Notes: a model not told the origin generated them from the sequence alone. Positions 18,803 to 28,438 are shown, counted from the first letter of the stretch. The stretch: 64,000 nucleotides of DNA from Comamonas odontotermitis (GCF_020080045.1 NZ_CP083451.1:2232001-2296000), one strand, 5' to 3'. Made by a program: numbers and translations.

Positions 18803-20161
18803 CTATTTTTGCTGCACACCCGTGGTCGCGCTGTGAGCGTCACTGTGTTCCGCCTCCCCCCTTGGCGCCGACAGCTCCATCACCAGCCGCGCCACCAGAT
18901 ACAGCCTGGGCACGATGCTGCCCAGCAGAATGTATTCGTCATGGTTGCTGTGGGCGCCAAAGCCGCCCAGGCCCATGCCTTCGACCACGCCGCCGCGCGC
19001 GCTCAGCGCGGCAAAGGCCGCGTCGGTGCCGCCGCCCAGGGCGACGTCGTTCACGCGCAGCGGCAGATCCAGCTCCTTGCGGTAAATCTGCTGGGCCTGG
19101 GCGGCAATCTTGCGGGCAGCGTCGCTCGCCTCCATGGGTGGGCGGCGCAGCTCGAACCGGGCGCTGATCCGGCTGCCGTCGAAAAGCTTGTTGCGAATGC
19201 GCTCCTGCACGGCGCTTTGCAGCGCATCAAAATCCTGCACGCGCAGGGCGCGTGCGTCGGCCTGTGCCTCGGCATGGGCGGGTATCACGTTGCGATTGCT
19301 GCCCGCCTGCGACAGCGTCCAGTTGAGTTTGAGGCCGCGCTCGGGCCGCGAGAGGTTGCGCATCTGCAGCAACTGGTGCGACAGCTCGTAGAGCGCGTTC
19401 ACACCATATTCGGGCCGCGCGCCGGCATGCGATGCCTTGCCTTCCACCGACAGGAACAGCGCGCCAATGCCGCTGGTGGCCAGGTGCAGCGTGCCGTCCT
19501 GCCCGCCGCTTTCAAACGAGAAGACCGCGTCCTGGTCTCTGGCGAGCGCGGTGATCAGCTTGCGCGATCCGGGCGAGCTGATTTCCTCATCGCTGTTGAA
19601 CAGCACGGTGATCTGGCCAAACTGGTCGTAGCCGATCTTCTGCAGCAGGGCCATGCTGTGCAGCACCAGCGCCACGCCCTGCTTTTCGTCCTCAATGCCC
19701 AGGCCATAGGCGCGCTCGCCATCGATCCGAAAGGGTTGCTGCGCCAGATCGCCCTGGTGGTAGACCGTGTCCATGTGGGCGATCAGCATGATCTTGGAAT
19801 GCCCCGAGCCTTTGAACACCGCCTGCACGGCGGGGCCGGGTTGCTCGGGCGTGTCCTGCAGGCGTTCGGGATCGGTGCTGCGGATGATTCGCACCTCGCC
19901 CCCCAGGGCCTTGAGCTTGTCGGCCGCCACCTGGGCGATATAGCTGACGCCGGCAAAATCCTTGCTGCCCGATTCGATGTTCACCAGCGTCTGCAACGTA
20001 TCGAGCAGCGGTTGCCGCTCGGCCTGCGCTGCACTGTAGACGGAGGGCTCGGCACCAACGGGTATCGCGGCCTCGCCGCTGGCCACGGTGGCAAAAAGCA
20101 AGGCGCCAGCGCACACCACAGGATGGGCCAGCGTTCGGATCACAGAGCGGCGGGAACACAT
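18803..20161 (-). CDS. M20-family metallopeptidase (glutamate carboxypeptidase-like)
   Basis: Exported zinc-dependent carboxypeptidase of the carboxypeptidase G2/CPG70 group, 452 aa. Seen: a signal peptide (CAGALLFATVASGEA), zinc ligands in AHMDTVY and GIEDEKQG, the catalytic/zinc pair DEE in FNSDEEISSPGS, a dimerisation domain from about SVEGKASHAG, and the last histidine in GAHSNHDEY. CPG2 homologues remove C-terminal glutamate from folates and peptides. The reading frame is open far upstream (to 20614), overlapping mnmC; ATG at 20161 (or 20200) is taken just before the signal peptide. Divergent from mnmC. Confidence 0.9.
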   Translation of the reverse strand: MCSRRSVIRTLAHPVVCAGALLFATVASGEAAIPVGAEPSVYSAAQAERQPLLDTLQTLVNIESGSKDFAGVSYIAQVAADKLKALGGEVRIIRSTDPERLQDTPEQPGPAVQAVFKGSGHSKIMLIAHMDTVYHQGDLAQQPFRIDGERAYGLGIEDEKQGVALVLHSMALLQKIGYDQFGQITVLFNSDEEISSPGSRKLITALARDQDAVFSFESGGQDGTLHLATSGIGALFLSVEGKASHAGARPEYGVNALYELSHQLLQMRNLSRPERGLKLNWTLSQAGSNRNVIPAHAEAQADARALRVQDFDALQSAVQERIRNKLFDGSRISARFELRRPPMEASDAARKIAAQAQQIYRKELDLPLRVNDVALGGGTDAAFAALSARGGVVEGMGLGGFGAHSNHDEYILLGSIVPRLYLVARLVMELSAPRGEAEHSDAHSATTGVQQK

Positions 20162-20277
20162 GGGGCCATGATAGTCTGCACACTTGGGTCTTTCTGTCAT
20201 GCCAATGAAATGTGAACATGGCGTATACCCCAACTGCCTACAATGCTCATGTTTTTGACAAGGAATCCGAGCAAGCC

Positions 20278-22362
20278 ATGAGCGAGATCGTGCAATGGAT
20301 GGAAGACGGCACGCCCTACAGCCCGCGCTTTGGCGACCGCTACCGCAGCGAAGCCGCGCATGCGGTGCAGCAGGCCGAACAGGTCTTTCTCGCTGGCGTG
20401 GGGTTGCCCGCAGCCTGGGCGGGCCAGCCGCAGTGGCGTATTCTGGAAACCGGTTTCGGCTTTGGCCTGAATTTTCTCGCCACCTGGCATGCTTGGCGGG
20501 GTGACGCTGCACGCAGCCAGTTGCTGCATTTCGTATCGACCGAGGCCTTCCCCGTGAGTGCCGACGACCTGCTGCGCCATGCCGAGCAGTTTCCGCATCT
20601 GCAGGCCATGGCACGGGAGCTTGCCGCGCAGTGGTGGGGCCTGCTGCCCGGCGTGCACCGCCTGCGCTTTGACGGCGGCCGCGTGCTGCTGACCCTGCTG
20701 GTGGGCGATACCCAGGCCATGCTGCGCCAGCAGGACATGGTGGTCGACAGCATCTACCTTGACGGCTTCAGCCCTGCGCGCAACCCGCAGATGTGGAGCC
20801 TCCACACCCTCAAGGCCGTGGCCCGCTGCGCACGGCGCGGCACCCGCCTTGCCACCTGGACGATTGCCGCCCAGGTGCGTAAGGATCTGGCGCAGTGCGG
20901 GTTTCAGGTCAACAAGGTACCCGGTGTTCCGCCAAAGCGCGACAACCTCCACGCCACGTTCGACCCCGCATGGGAGCCGCGCAAGGCGCCGCTGTGGGCA
21001 TTGGGGACGCACGCTGTCAAAGCAACGGATCTGGCAGCACCGCTCCTGCCCACCGCCGTCGTGATTGGCGCAGGAATCGCTGGCGCTGCCTGCGCGCACC
21101 AACTGGCCCTGCGCGGCTGGCAGGTAACAGTGCTGGATGCCGCCCCCCAGCCCGCCGCAGGCGCCTCCGCCCTGCCCGCCGGCATTTTTGCGCCGCACAC
21201 CAGCAGCGACGACAGCGTGCTTTCACGCATCACCCGCGCAGGCGTGCGCACCACCTGGCAATGGGCGCGCCAGTTGCTGCAAGCAGGTGAAGACTGGGCC
21301 CCGACCGGGGTGCTGGAGCGCCGCCATCTGGCCACCCCGCGCGACGAGACCGCCGCGCATGCCGAAATCGCGCCGGACCACGCTGCCAGCCGCCGAACCG
21401 GCGCCCACGAGCGCCCGCCGGCCTGGAGCACAGACCCTGCCCTGGCGCAGGCCGCAGCGGCCTGGAGCACCCCTGCCAGCGCAGACGTGCTGGCCGCACA
21501 AGGTCTGCCCGCTGACGACGCGGCGCTCTGGCACACGCATGCAGGCTGGCTGCGCCCGGCAGCCCTGGTGCAGGCATTGCTGCAGGCGCCGGGCATCCGC
21601 TTTGTGGGACAGGCGCAGATGGCGCAGATCAAGGCTTCACCGGATGCGGCGACCTGGTCGGTGCGAGACGCGGCAGGCGCAGAGCTGGCCCGCGCGCACC
21701 TGGTGGTCGTCTGTGCGGGGCCGCATTCCAATGCGGTATTGGCCGCCATGCCCGAAGCAAGCGCGCCCCAGCCATTGCCGCTGCAATCCATTCGCGGCCA
21801 GGTCAGTTGGGCCACCTACGGCAATGGCGAGCAGCCTGCCCGGCATCACCCGGTCAACGGCCACGGCAGCTGGGTGCCCTTCTTCAAAGCGCCAGCCGGG
21901 GCCTCTGGCGCGGCAGGGCCAGCCTGGGTCATGGGATCGAGTTTTGAGCGCGATGTGACAGAACTGCCACCATCCCCTGCCGATGCCGCCCGCGCGCATG
22001 GCGACAACTGGGCCAAATTGCAGACCCTGCTGCCCGCGGCCAGCCAGGTCTACACGGCCTCTTTTGCTACTGCCCGCACCTGGGCCCAGGTGCGTTGCGC
22101 CTCGGTAGACCGGCTGCCCGTCGTCGGCCCCAGGCCTGTAGACGGTGACGCCAGCGATTCAAACGACTCCCTCAATGGCCGCATGCCGCCCTGGGTCTGC
22201 ACCGCCATGGGATCGCGCGGCCTCAGTTGGGCGCTGCTGTGCGCCGAGTTGCTGGTCGCCCGCCTGCACGACGAGCCCCTGCCGGTCACCAACGGCCTGG
22301 CCAAAGCCTTGTCCACCGACCGCACGCTTCCTGCGCGTAGTGAACGCTCCGCCCAGCCATAG
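20278..22362 (+). CDS. mnmC: Bifunctional tRNA-U34 methyltransferase/FAD oxidoreductase MnmC
   Basis: Catalyses the last two steps of mnm5s2U34 synthesis in tRNA: removal of the carboxymethyl group from cmnm5U by the FAD domain and methylation by the SAM-dependent domain. Seen: an N-terminal MnmD domain (TPYSPRFGDRYRS, the SAM-binding ETGFGFGLNFL, and YLDGFSPARNPQMW) and from about residue 260 a Rossmann FAD motif VIGAGIAGAACA, with a DAO-type C-terminus ending near MGSRGLSWALLCAELL. ATG at 20278 is taken at the domain start with AAGGA upstream; starts at 20212/20218 would add about 20 residues. 694 aa, close to E. coli MnmC (668). Confidence 0.93.
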   Translation: MSEIVQWMEDGTPYSPRFGDRYRSEAAHAVQQAEQVFLAGVGLPAAWAGQPQWRILETGFGFGLNFLATWHAWRGDAARSQLLHFVSTEAFPVSADDLLRHAEQFPHLQAMARELAAQWWGLLPGVHRLRFDGGRVLLTLLVGDTQAMLRQQDMVVDSIYLDGFSPARNPQMWSLHTLKAVARCARRGTRLATWTIAAQVRKDLAQCGFQVNKVPGVPPKRDNLHATFDPAWEPRKAPLWALGTHAVKATDLAAPLLPTAVVIGAGIAGAACAHQLALRGWQVTVLDAAPQPAAGASALPAGIFAPHTSSDDSVLSRITRAGVRTTWQWARQLLQAGEDWAPTGVLERRHLATPRDETAAHAEIAPDHAASRRTGAHERPPAWSTDPALAQAAAAWSTPASADVLAAQGLPADDAALWHTHAGWLRPAALVQALLQAPGIRFVGQAQMAQIKASPDAATWSVRDAAGAELARAHLVVVCAGPHSNAVLAAMPEASAPQPLPLQSIRGQVSWATYGNGEQPARHHPVNGHGSWVPFFKAPAGASGAAGPAWVMGSSFERDVTELPPSPADAARAHGDNWAKLQTLLPAASQVYTASFATARTWAQVRCASVDRLPVVGPRPVDGDASDSNDSLNGRMPPWVCTAMGSRGLSWALLCAELLVARLHDEPLPVTNGLAKALSTDRTLPARSERSAQP

Positions 22363-22463
22363 CGCCTGAAACTGACAGATGCGCGGGCGCTTATGCCAAA
22401 TTTGCACAAGCTTTCTTGCTTTTCTTATTACTGAATTTCATACATGCACAAGAAAAAAGTCGT

Positions 22464-22491
22464 TTGAGTTTATATAAAACTTTTCTACAGT
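22464..22491 (+). promoter_or_regulatory. Possible promoter of the cysI operon
   Basis: TTGAGT and TACAGT hexamers spaced by 16 bases inside the AT-rich leader upstream of cysI. CysB-activated promoters often have weak -35 elements, and AT-rich CysB sites would fit just upstream. Assigned by eye. Confidence 0.3.
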
Positions 22492-22567
22492 ACATCGAAA
22501 CAGCCGGACAGCCGTCGCCATTGCGGGGCAGCTTCTCCGGTCCGGGCCTAGCAAACCTTGCACCACG

Positions 22568-24355
22568 ATGTACCAATACACCTCTTTCGACCGCGAATTC
22601 GTCCAACTCCGCGCCCAGCAGTTCCGCGACCAGCTCGAACGCTGGCAGCGCGGTGAGCTGACCGACGAGCAATTGCTGCCGCTGCGCCTGCAAAACGGCT
22701 GGTACATCCAGCGCTATGCGCCCATGGCCCGCATTGCCGTGCCCTATGGCGAAATCAACAGCGCCCAGCTGCGCATGCTGGCCCACATTGCCCGCGAATA
22801 CGACAAGCCCACGCCCGAGCTGCTGGCCCATGCCCAGACCACGCAGGACCAGTTGCAGGCCGCCCAGCCCGGCCTCACCCTGGCCGCTGCGCCGCTGAAG
22901 TACGGTTACGGCCACTTCACCACGCGCACCAACGTGCAATTCAACTGGATTCCCATCACCAAGGCTGCCGATGTGATGGACCTGCTGGCCAGCGTGGGCA
23001 TGCACGGCATCCAGACCAGTGGCAACGCCATGCGCAACATCAACTGCGAGGCGTACGAAGGCATTGCGCAAGACAGCGTGGCCGATGCACGCCCCTTTGC
23101 CGAAATTCTGCGCCAGTGGAGTACGCTGCACCCCGAGTTCGCCTTTCTGCCGCGCAAGTTCAAGATGTCGCTCAACGGCTCTGCCGAAGACCGCGCCGCC
23201 ACCGGCTGGTACGACATCGGCCTGCAGACCGTGCGCAACGACGCGGGCGAGGTCGGCTTCATCGTCAAGGTGGGCGGCGGCATGGGCCGCACCCCGGTCA
23301 TTGGCACCGTGGTGCGCGAGTTCCTGCCCTGGCACCAGATGCTCAACTACATCGAGGCCGTGATCCGCGTCTACAACATCTACGGACGGCGCGACAACAA
23401 GTACAAGGCCCGCATCAAGATCCTGGTCAAGGCCGAGGGCCAGAAGTTCATCGACGCGGTGGAAGCCGAGTACCGCGCCATTGTGGAGCAGGACGGCGCG
23501 CCGCACACCATCACCCAGGCCGAGCTGGACCGCGTGAGCGCCAATTTCGTGGTGCCTGCGCTTCAGCCCGCCAACCTGCCTTCCAGCGTCAAGACGGACG
23601 GCCAGCTCTACCAGCGCTGGCTGCAGCAAAACGTGCGCGGCCATCGCCTGCCAGGCCTGCGCTCCGTGGGGCTGTCGTTCAAGCGCGTGGGCTTTGCCCC
23701 GGGCGATGCCGACGCCGACACCATTGACGCCCTGGCCCAGCTGGCCGACCAGTTCTCGGCGGGCGAAGCACGCCTGACGCACGAGCAGAACCTGCTGCTG
23801 CCCTGGGTGCATGAAAGCGACTTACCCGCGCTGTATGAAGCGGCGCGCAATCTGGGCCTGGCCCAGCCCAACATCGGCCTGCTGACCGACATGATCGCCT
23901 GCCCCGGCGGCGACTACTGCGCGCTGGCCAACGCCCGCTCGCTGCCCATTGCGGCAGCACTGACCGAGCGCTACCAGGATCTGGACGAGGTGTTCGACCT
24001 CGGCCCCATCGACCTGCACATGAGCGGCTGCATCAACAGCTGCGGCCACCACCACAGCGGCCACATTGGCATCCTGGGCGTCGACAAAGACGGCAAGGAG
24101 TGGTACCAGATCACCCTGGGCGGCGCCGACGGCACCACGCTCTCCGGCCCAGCCATCCCGGGCAAGGTGGTCGGCCCCTCGTTCTCGGCGGCCGAAGTGC
24201 CCGATGTGATCGAAGCCATGCTCTCCACCTTCCGCGAACTGCGCAAGCCGGGTGAATTCTTCATCGACGCGCTGCGCCGCATCGGCCACGACCCGTTCAA
24301 GGCCTCCGCCAATGCCGCACGCCACCCCAAGGCTGAAGAAGCCATTGCCGGATAA
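22568..24355 (+). CDS. cysI: Assimilatory sulfite reductase hemoprotein (nitrite/sulfite reductase family)
   Basis: Six-electron reduction of sulfite to sulfide using siroheme and a 4Fe-4S cluster. Seen: two ferredoxin-like half domains and the four cluster/siroheme cysteines, in CPGGDYC near residue 445 and SGCINSC near residue 487. 595 aa, normal for the CysI/Sir group. First gene of the cysI-DUF934-cysH cluster. No flavoprotein partner (CysJ) is encoded nearby, so electrons probably come from ferredoxin or another reductase. A nitrite reductase role is less likely given the sulfate-pathway neighbours. Confidence 0.93.
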   Translation: MYQYTSFDREFVQLRAQQFRDQLERWQRGELTDEQLLPLRLQNGWYIQRYAPMARIAVPYGEINSAQLRMLAHIAREYDKPTPELLAHAQTTQDQLQAAQPGLTLAAAPLKYGYGHFTTRTNVQFNWIPITKAADVMDLLASVGMHGIQTSGNAMRNINCEAYEGIAQDSVADARPFAEILRQWSTLHPEFAFLPRKFKMSLNGSAEDRAATGWYDIGLQTVRNDAGEVGFIVKVGGGMGRTPVIGTVVREFLPWHQMLNYIEAVIRVYNIYGRRDNKYKARIKILVKAEGQKFIDAVEAEYRAIVEQDGAPHTITQAELDRVSANFVVPALQPANLPSSVKTDGQLYQRWLQQNVRGHRLPGLRSVGLSFKRVGFAPGDADADTIDALAQLADQFSAGEARLTHEQNLLLPWVHESDLPALYEAARNLGLAQPNIGLLTDMIACPGGDYCALANARSLPIAAALTERYQDLDEVFDLGPIDLHMSGCINSCGHHHSGHIGILGVDKDGKEWYQITLGGADGTTLSGPAIPGKVVGPSFSAAEVPDVIEAMLSTFRELRKPGEFFIDALRRIGHDPFKASANAARHPKAEEAIAG

Positions 24356-24376
24356 CGCTGTCACTGAGAAAACGCT

Positions 24377-24802
24377 ATGAAAATCATTGCTGCCAGCGCA
24401 GTCACTACAAGCGCCGATGTTGAAAAGACCCTGGTTATTGCCAACGACGCCGAACTCGCCGAGATCGCAGCGAGCGGCGCATTGCAAGGCGTGGAGCGGG
24501 TCGAGCTGAACTTTCCCAAGTTCACCGATGGCCGCGCATTCAGCCAGGCCGTGCTGCTGCGCCGCCGCTACGGCTTTGCTGGCGACATCCGCGCCACCGG
24601 CGACGTGTTGATCGACCAGTTGGTACAGATGGCCCGCAGCGGCTTCACCAGCGCCGTGCTGGCCGAAGGCATCGACCCCGCCGCCGCAGAGCGCCAGTTT
24701 GCCCGCTTCAGCGGCTTCTACCAGGGCGATGCACTGCAGCCGCGCCCGCACTTTGCCCGCGACGCTGCCGGTACGACGGCTACCACCGAGGAGGCCGCAT
24801 GA
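24377..24802 (+). CDS. DUF934 protein of the sulfite reductase operon
   Basis: 141-aa soluble protein of the DUF934 family, which is regularly found between cysI and cysH in proteobacteria and is thought to assist assimilatory sulfite reduction. Seen: VERVELNFPKFTDGRAFSQA and LRRRYGFAGDIRATGDVLIDQL, the conserved core, then a helical end with PAAAERQFARFSGFYQGD. Begins 21 bp after cysI and its stop overlaps the cysH start (ATGA), implying translational coupling. No cofactor motif is visible; the molecular function is unknown. Confidence 0.88.
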   Translation: MKIIAASAVTTSADVEKTLVIANDAELAEIAASGALQGVERVELNFPKFTDGRAFSQAVLLRRRYGFAGDIRATGDVLIDQLVQMARSGFTSAVLAEGIDPAAAERQFARFSGFYQGDALQPRPHFARDAAGTTATTEEAA

Positions 24803-25425
24803 ACAGCAGCCTGAACCTCTCCCAGGTCAACGCCGAACTCGGCCACAATGCGCCCGGCCTCGTGCAGTGGGCCCTGGGTCTGGGCAAAAGCGCCATCGTC
24901 ACCACCAACTTCCGTCCGTTCGAGGCGGTGATCCTGCACATGGTGGCGCAGGTGCAGCCTGATGTGCCCATCATCTGGATGGACAACGGCTATAACACCG
25001 AAGCCACCTACCGCTTTGCCGACGAGGTGACGCGGAAGTTGGGGCTCAACCTGCGCACCTACCTGCCGCTGCGCTCTCGTGCGCACCGCGAAGCGGTCGA
25101 GGGCCCCACGCCCGCGCTCGATGACCCGCGCCACGCCGCCTTCACTGAAGAAGTCAAGCTCGAACCCTTTGCCCGGGCCCTGCGCGAGACGGCGCCCCAG
25201 GTCTGGTTCACCGCACTGCGCGCCACCGACAGCGCCGTGCGCGCCCAGATGGAGCCGGTCAGCATCAACCCCGATGGCCTCATCAAGGTGGCGCCGCTGC
25301 TGCACTGGTCGTCCAAGGATCTGTATGACTACTGCGAAAAGCACGGTCTGCCCAACAACTTCGACTATGTGGACCCGACCAAGGGCGAAGCGCAGCGCGA
25401 ATGCGGCCTGCACTTGGCGCATTGA
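24799..25425 (+). CDS. cysH: Phosphoadenylyl-/adenylyl-sulfate reductase
   Basis: Reduces activated sulfate (PAPS or APS) to sulfite with thioredoxin. Seen: the PP-loop-like adenylate fold (TTNFRPFEAVILHMV, IWMDNGYNTEATYRFAD) and the C-terminal catalytic ECGLH motif with Cys202. The only other cysteine is in YDYCEKHG; the CC and CxxC ligands of iron-sulfur APS reductases are absent, which points to a cluster-free, PAPS-type enzyme. At 208 aa it is shorter than E. coli CysH (244), mainly at the N-terminus. Its ATG overlaps the DUF934 stop. Confidence 0.9.
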   Translation: MNSSLNLSQVNAELGHNAPGLVQWALGLGKSAIVTTNFRPFEAVILHMVAQVQPDVPIIWMDNGYNTEATYRFADEVTRKLGLNLRTYLPLRSRAHREAVEGPTPALDDPRHAAFTEEVKLEPFARALRETAPQVWFTALRATDSAVRAQMEPVSINPDGLIKVAPLLHWSSKDLYDYCEKHGLPNNFDYVDPTKGEAQRECGLHLAH

Positions 25426-25432
25426 ACATGAC

Positions 25433-25530
25433 ACCCCCTGAGCCACTTCGCGTCTTCCCCCTCTCTCGCTACGCGGGAGGGGGACGCAGCCAGCGCGGCG
25501 GGTCGGCCCTTGCGCGGCTGCCCTCGCTTA
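25433..25530. repeat. GC-rich REP-like palindrome between cysH and cysD
   Basis: Contains the stem CCCCCTCTCTCGC / GCGGGAGGGGG around 25459-25485, followed by a GC-rich tail with GCGCGGCGGG. The sequence type is a familiar dispersed intergenic palindrome of Comamonadaceae genomes (recollection, not searched). It occupies most of the 119-bp gap between two genes of the operon and could act as mRNA stabiliser or attenuator. Confidence 0.6.
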
Positions 25531-25564
25531 GAGCGCGCCAGTTTTGAAAGTATTGGAAAAACAA

Positions 25565-26497
25565 ATGAATGCCCGTGTTGAAACCGATGTGCTCAGCCAC
25601 CTGAGCAACCAGCATCTGGATGCGCTGGAAGAGGAAACCATCTTCATCCTGCGCGAGGTGGCGGCCGCCTTCGAGCGCCCCGCCCTGCTGTTCTCCGGCG
25701 GCAAGGATTCGCTGGTCATGCTCAAGTGCGCGGAAAAAGCGTTCGGCGCGGGCCGCATCCCCTACCCACTGCTGATGATCGACACCGGCCACAACTTCCC
25801 CGAGGTGACCGACTTCCGCGATTTTCGCGCCCAGGAGCTGGGCGCCGAGCTGATTGTGCGCAGTGTCGAAGACTCCATGGCACGCGGCACGGTGCGCCTG
25901 TCGCACCCCAGTGAATCGCGCAATGTGCACCAGTCGGTCACGCTGCTCGAAGCCATTGAGGAGTTCCGCTTCGACGCGCTGATTGGCGGTGCGCGCCGCG
26001 ACGAGGAAAAGGCCCGCGCCAAGGAGCGCATCTTCTCCCACCGCGACAGCTTTGGCCAGTGGCAGCCCAAGGCGCAGCGCCCCGAGCTGTGGACGCTGTT
26101 CAACACGCGCCTGGCGCCCGGCGAGCATTTCCGCGTCTTCCCGATCAGCAACTGGACCGAGCTGGACGTGTGGCAGTACATCGACCGCGAAAAAATCGCC
26201 CTGCCCAGCCTGTACTACGCCCATGAGCGTGATGTGGTCGAGCGCAAGGGCCTGCTGGTGCCCGTGACCGCGCTCACACCGCCCAGGGACGGCGAATCGG
26301 TGGAACAGCGCACCGTGCGCTTTCGCACCGTGGGCGACATCACCTGCACCTGCCCGGTGGAGAGCGACGCAGCAACGGCCGCCGACATCGTGCTCGAAAC
26401 CCTGACGGCCGAAGTGAGCGAGCGCGGCGCCACCCGCATGGACGACAAGACCAGCGACGCCTCGATGGAAAAGCGCAAGAAAGACGGATATTTTTAG
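25565..26497 (+). CDS. cysD: Sulfate adenylyltransferase subunit 2
   Basis: Catalytic subunit of ATP sulfurylase, forming APS from ATP and sulfate together with the GTPase CysN. Seen: the PP-loop SGGKDS near residue 42, IDTGHNFPEVTDFRD, GGARRDEEKARAKER, and WTELDVWQYIDRE, all CysD hallmarks, and the KKDGYF end of the family. 310 aa. ATG at 25565 is preferred to the TTG at 25544 since it begins the conserved region. Separated from cysH by a REP-like palindrome and followed by cysN after 87 bp. Confidence 0.95.
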   Translation: MNARVETDVLSHLSNQHLDALEEETIFILREVAAAFERPALLFSGGKDSLVMLKCAEKAFGAGRIPYPLLMIDTGHNFPEVTDFRDFRAQELGAELIVRSVEDSMARGTVRLSHPSESRNVHQSVTLLEAIEEFRFDALIGGARRDEEKARAKERIFSHRDSFGQWQPKAQRPELWTLFNTRLAPGEHFRVFPISNWTELDVWQYIDREKIALPSLYYAHERDVVERKGLLVPVTALTPPRDGESVEQRTVRFRTVGDITCTCPVESDAATAADIVLETLTAEVSERGATRMDDKTSDASMEKRKKDGYF

Positions 26498-26584
26498 GAG
26501 CATGCCCTTCTGAGGCGCTGCTGGGCGGTTCTGCCCTCGGCAGTGCTGCATCGATGCGCAACGCCCAATGCCTGAATCACTGAG

Positions 26585-27976
26585 ATGAATGCGATGACAG
26601 AAACCATTACTTCAATAGCAGCCACCGCCCAACCATCGGGCGCCGGCAGCCCAAATGATGCAAAACCGGCAGGCAATGCCTCTGCGCTGCGCTTCATTAC
26701 CTGCGGCTCGGTCGATGATGGCAAATCCACGCTGATCGGCCGCCTGCTGGTTGACAGCAAATCGGTGCTGCAGGATCACCTCGCTGGCGTACAGCGTGGC
26801 GGCGAAACCGATCTGGCGCTGTTGACCGATGGCCTGTCCGCCGAGCGCGAGCAAGGCATCACCATCGACGTGGCCTACCGCTACTTTGCCACCGAAGCGC
26901 GCAAGTTCATCATTGGCGATGCGCCCGGCCACGAGCAATACACCCGCAACATGGTCACCGCCGCCTCCAGCGCCGATGCCGCCGTGGTGCTGGTCGATGC
27001 CACCAAGCTCGACTGGAAAAACCCCCAGCTGCCGCTGCTGGCCCAGACCCGCCGCCACAGCCTGCTGGTGCACCTGCTGCGCGTCAATGCCCTGGTGTTT
27101 GCCGTCAACAAGCTCGACGCCGTGGACGACCCGGCCCTCGCCTTTGCCAACATCCGCAATGCGCTTGCCACCTTTGCGCAGGCAGCGGGCATCACCGTGG
27201 CGGCCACCGTGCCCGTGTCGGCACTCAAGGGTTGGAATGTGGTGACGCCCCATGCCGACTGGGCCGGCTACCAGGGCCCCAGCCTGCTGCAACTGCTGGA
27301 AAAGCTCCCCGCAACGCCTGCCGATACCGGCCAGCCCTTTGCCTTTGCCGTGCAGTGGGTGGAAAAGTTCTCATCCTCTGCCGACACCAGTCAGGGGCGC
27401 CGCGTGTTCTGGGGCAAGGTCGCCACCGGCGACGTCGCCGTGGGCACCGCCGTGCAGATCCTGCCCAGCGGCCAGCGCGCCACCGTGGCCCAGGTACTCG
27501 ACCACACCCGCCAGGCCAAAAGCCGCGGCGCAGGCCAGAGCGCCGGCATCGTGCTCGACCGTGAGGTGGACGTATCGCGCGGCGACTGGTTGATTGCTGC
27601 CCCTGTTGCCACTGCAGCTGCCGACGACGACTTTGACGCCCCTGCCGAGCAGGCCGCCTGGCCCGCCACTCGCGAGATCACCGCCACCGTGGCCTGGATG
27701 GACAACGAGCCCCTGGTGCCGGGCCGCGTGTACCAGGCCCTGCATGGCCGCCGCTGGATCAAGGCCAAGGTGCGCAAGGTGCTGCACCGGCTCGACATCA
27801 ACACGCTGGAACGGCAGGCCGCCGAGCAACTGGAGCCCAATGCCATCGGCCGCGTCGAGATCACGCTGCAGGAGGCGATTCCTGCAGCGCCCTTTGCCCG
27901 CTCGCGCGAACTGGGTTCGCTGATTCTGGTGGACCCGGCCTCCAACAGCACGGCTGCGGCCGTGCTCGTGGAATGA
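26585..27976 (+). CDS. cysN: Sulfate adenylyltransferase subunit 1 (GTPase)
   Basis: EF-Tu-like GTPase that drives APS formation by CysD. Seen: P-loop GSVDDGKST near residues 41-49, switch region ERxQGITIDVAYRYF, DAPGHEQY (G3), NKLDAV (G4), and beta-barrel domains II and III. At 463 aa it stops at the end of the GTPase; it has no C-terminal APS kinase (CysC) domain as found in NodQ/CysNC fusions. ATG at 26585 or 26594. Last gene of the sulfate operon here. Confidence 0.95.
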   Translation: MNAMTETITSIAATAQPSGAGSPNDAKPAGNASALRFITCGSVDDGKSTLIGRLLVDSKSVLQDHLAGVQRGGETDLALLTDGLSAEREQGITIDVAYRYFATEARKFIIGDAPGHEQYTRNMVTAASSADAAVVLVDATKLDWKNPQLPLLAQTRRHSLLVHLLRVNALVFAVNKLDAVDDPALAFANIRNALATFAQAAGITVAATVPVSALKGWNVVTPHADWAGYQGPSLLQLLEKLPATPADTGQPFAFAVQWVEKFSSSADTSQGRRVFWGKVATGDVAVGTAVQILPSGQRATVAQVLDHTRQAKSRGAGQSAGIVLDREVDVSRGDWLIAAPVATAAADDDFDAPAEQAAWPATREITATVAWMDNEPLVPGRVYQALHGRRWIKAKVRKVLHRLDINTLERQAAEQLEPNAIGRVEITLQEAIPAAPFARSRELGSLILVDPASNSTAAAVLVE

Positions 27977-28092
27977 ACATGTCCCCCATCCCGTACCCGA
28001 AAACCACGGTATTCAAGTACGCTCTATGTGCTCTTGCACAAAAATCGTAAAATTCCCGCTGTTTGTCTGAACCACTGGCGTAAATAAATTCC

Positions 28093-28422
28093 ATGACCCA
28101 CGTCGTCACCGAAAACTGCATCAAGTGCAAATACACCGACTGTGTAGACGTCTGCCCTGTTGACTGCTTCCGCGAAGGCCCGAACTTCCTCACCATCGAT
28201 CCGGACGAATGCATCGACTGCGCCGTCTGCATTCCCGAGTGCCCGGCCAATGCCATCTACGCAGAAGAAGATGTGCCAGCCGACCAGATCGCCTTCATCA
28301 AGCTGAACGCCGAGCTGGCCCTGGCCGACGGCTGGAAGAGCATCACCAAGCGCAAGACGCCGCTTGAAGGCGCCGATGAGGCCAACGGCCAGCCCGGCAA
28401 GATCAAGGACCTGATCCGCTGA
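28093..28422 (+). CDS. fdxA: 7Fe ferredoxin (3Fe-4S/4Fe-4S), FdxA
   Basis: Small electron carrier of 109 aa. Seen: a first cysteine set C9, C17 and C21-P with a [10 protein letters not shown] pattern typical of a 3Fe-4S site, and a second set [12 protein letters not shown] binding 4Fe-4S, followed by the C-terminal extension ending DLIR seen in Azotobacter-type FdxA. Begins 116 bp after cysN and has its own terminator. It may donate electrons to sulfite reductase, since a CysJ flavoprotein is missing, but that is inference. Confidence 0.93.
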   Translation: MTHVVTENCIKCKYTDCVDVCPVDCFREGPNFLTIDPDECIDCAVCIPECPANAIYAEEDVPADQIAFIKLNAELALADGWKSITKRKTPLEGADEANGQPGKIKDLIR

Positions 28423-28438
28423 TTGCCAGCACCTCGAC

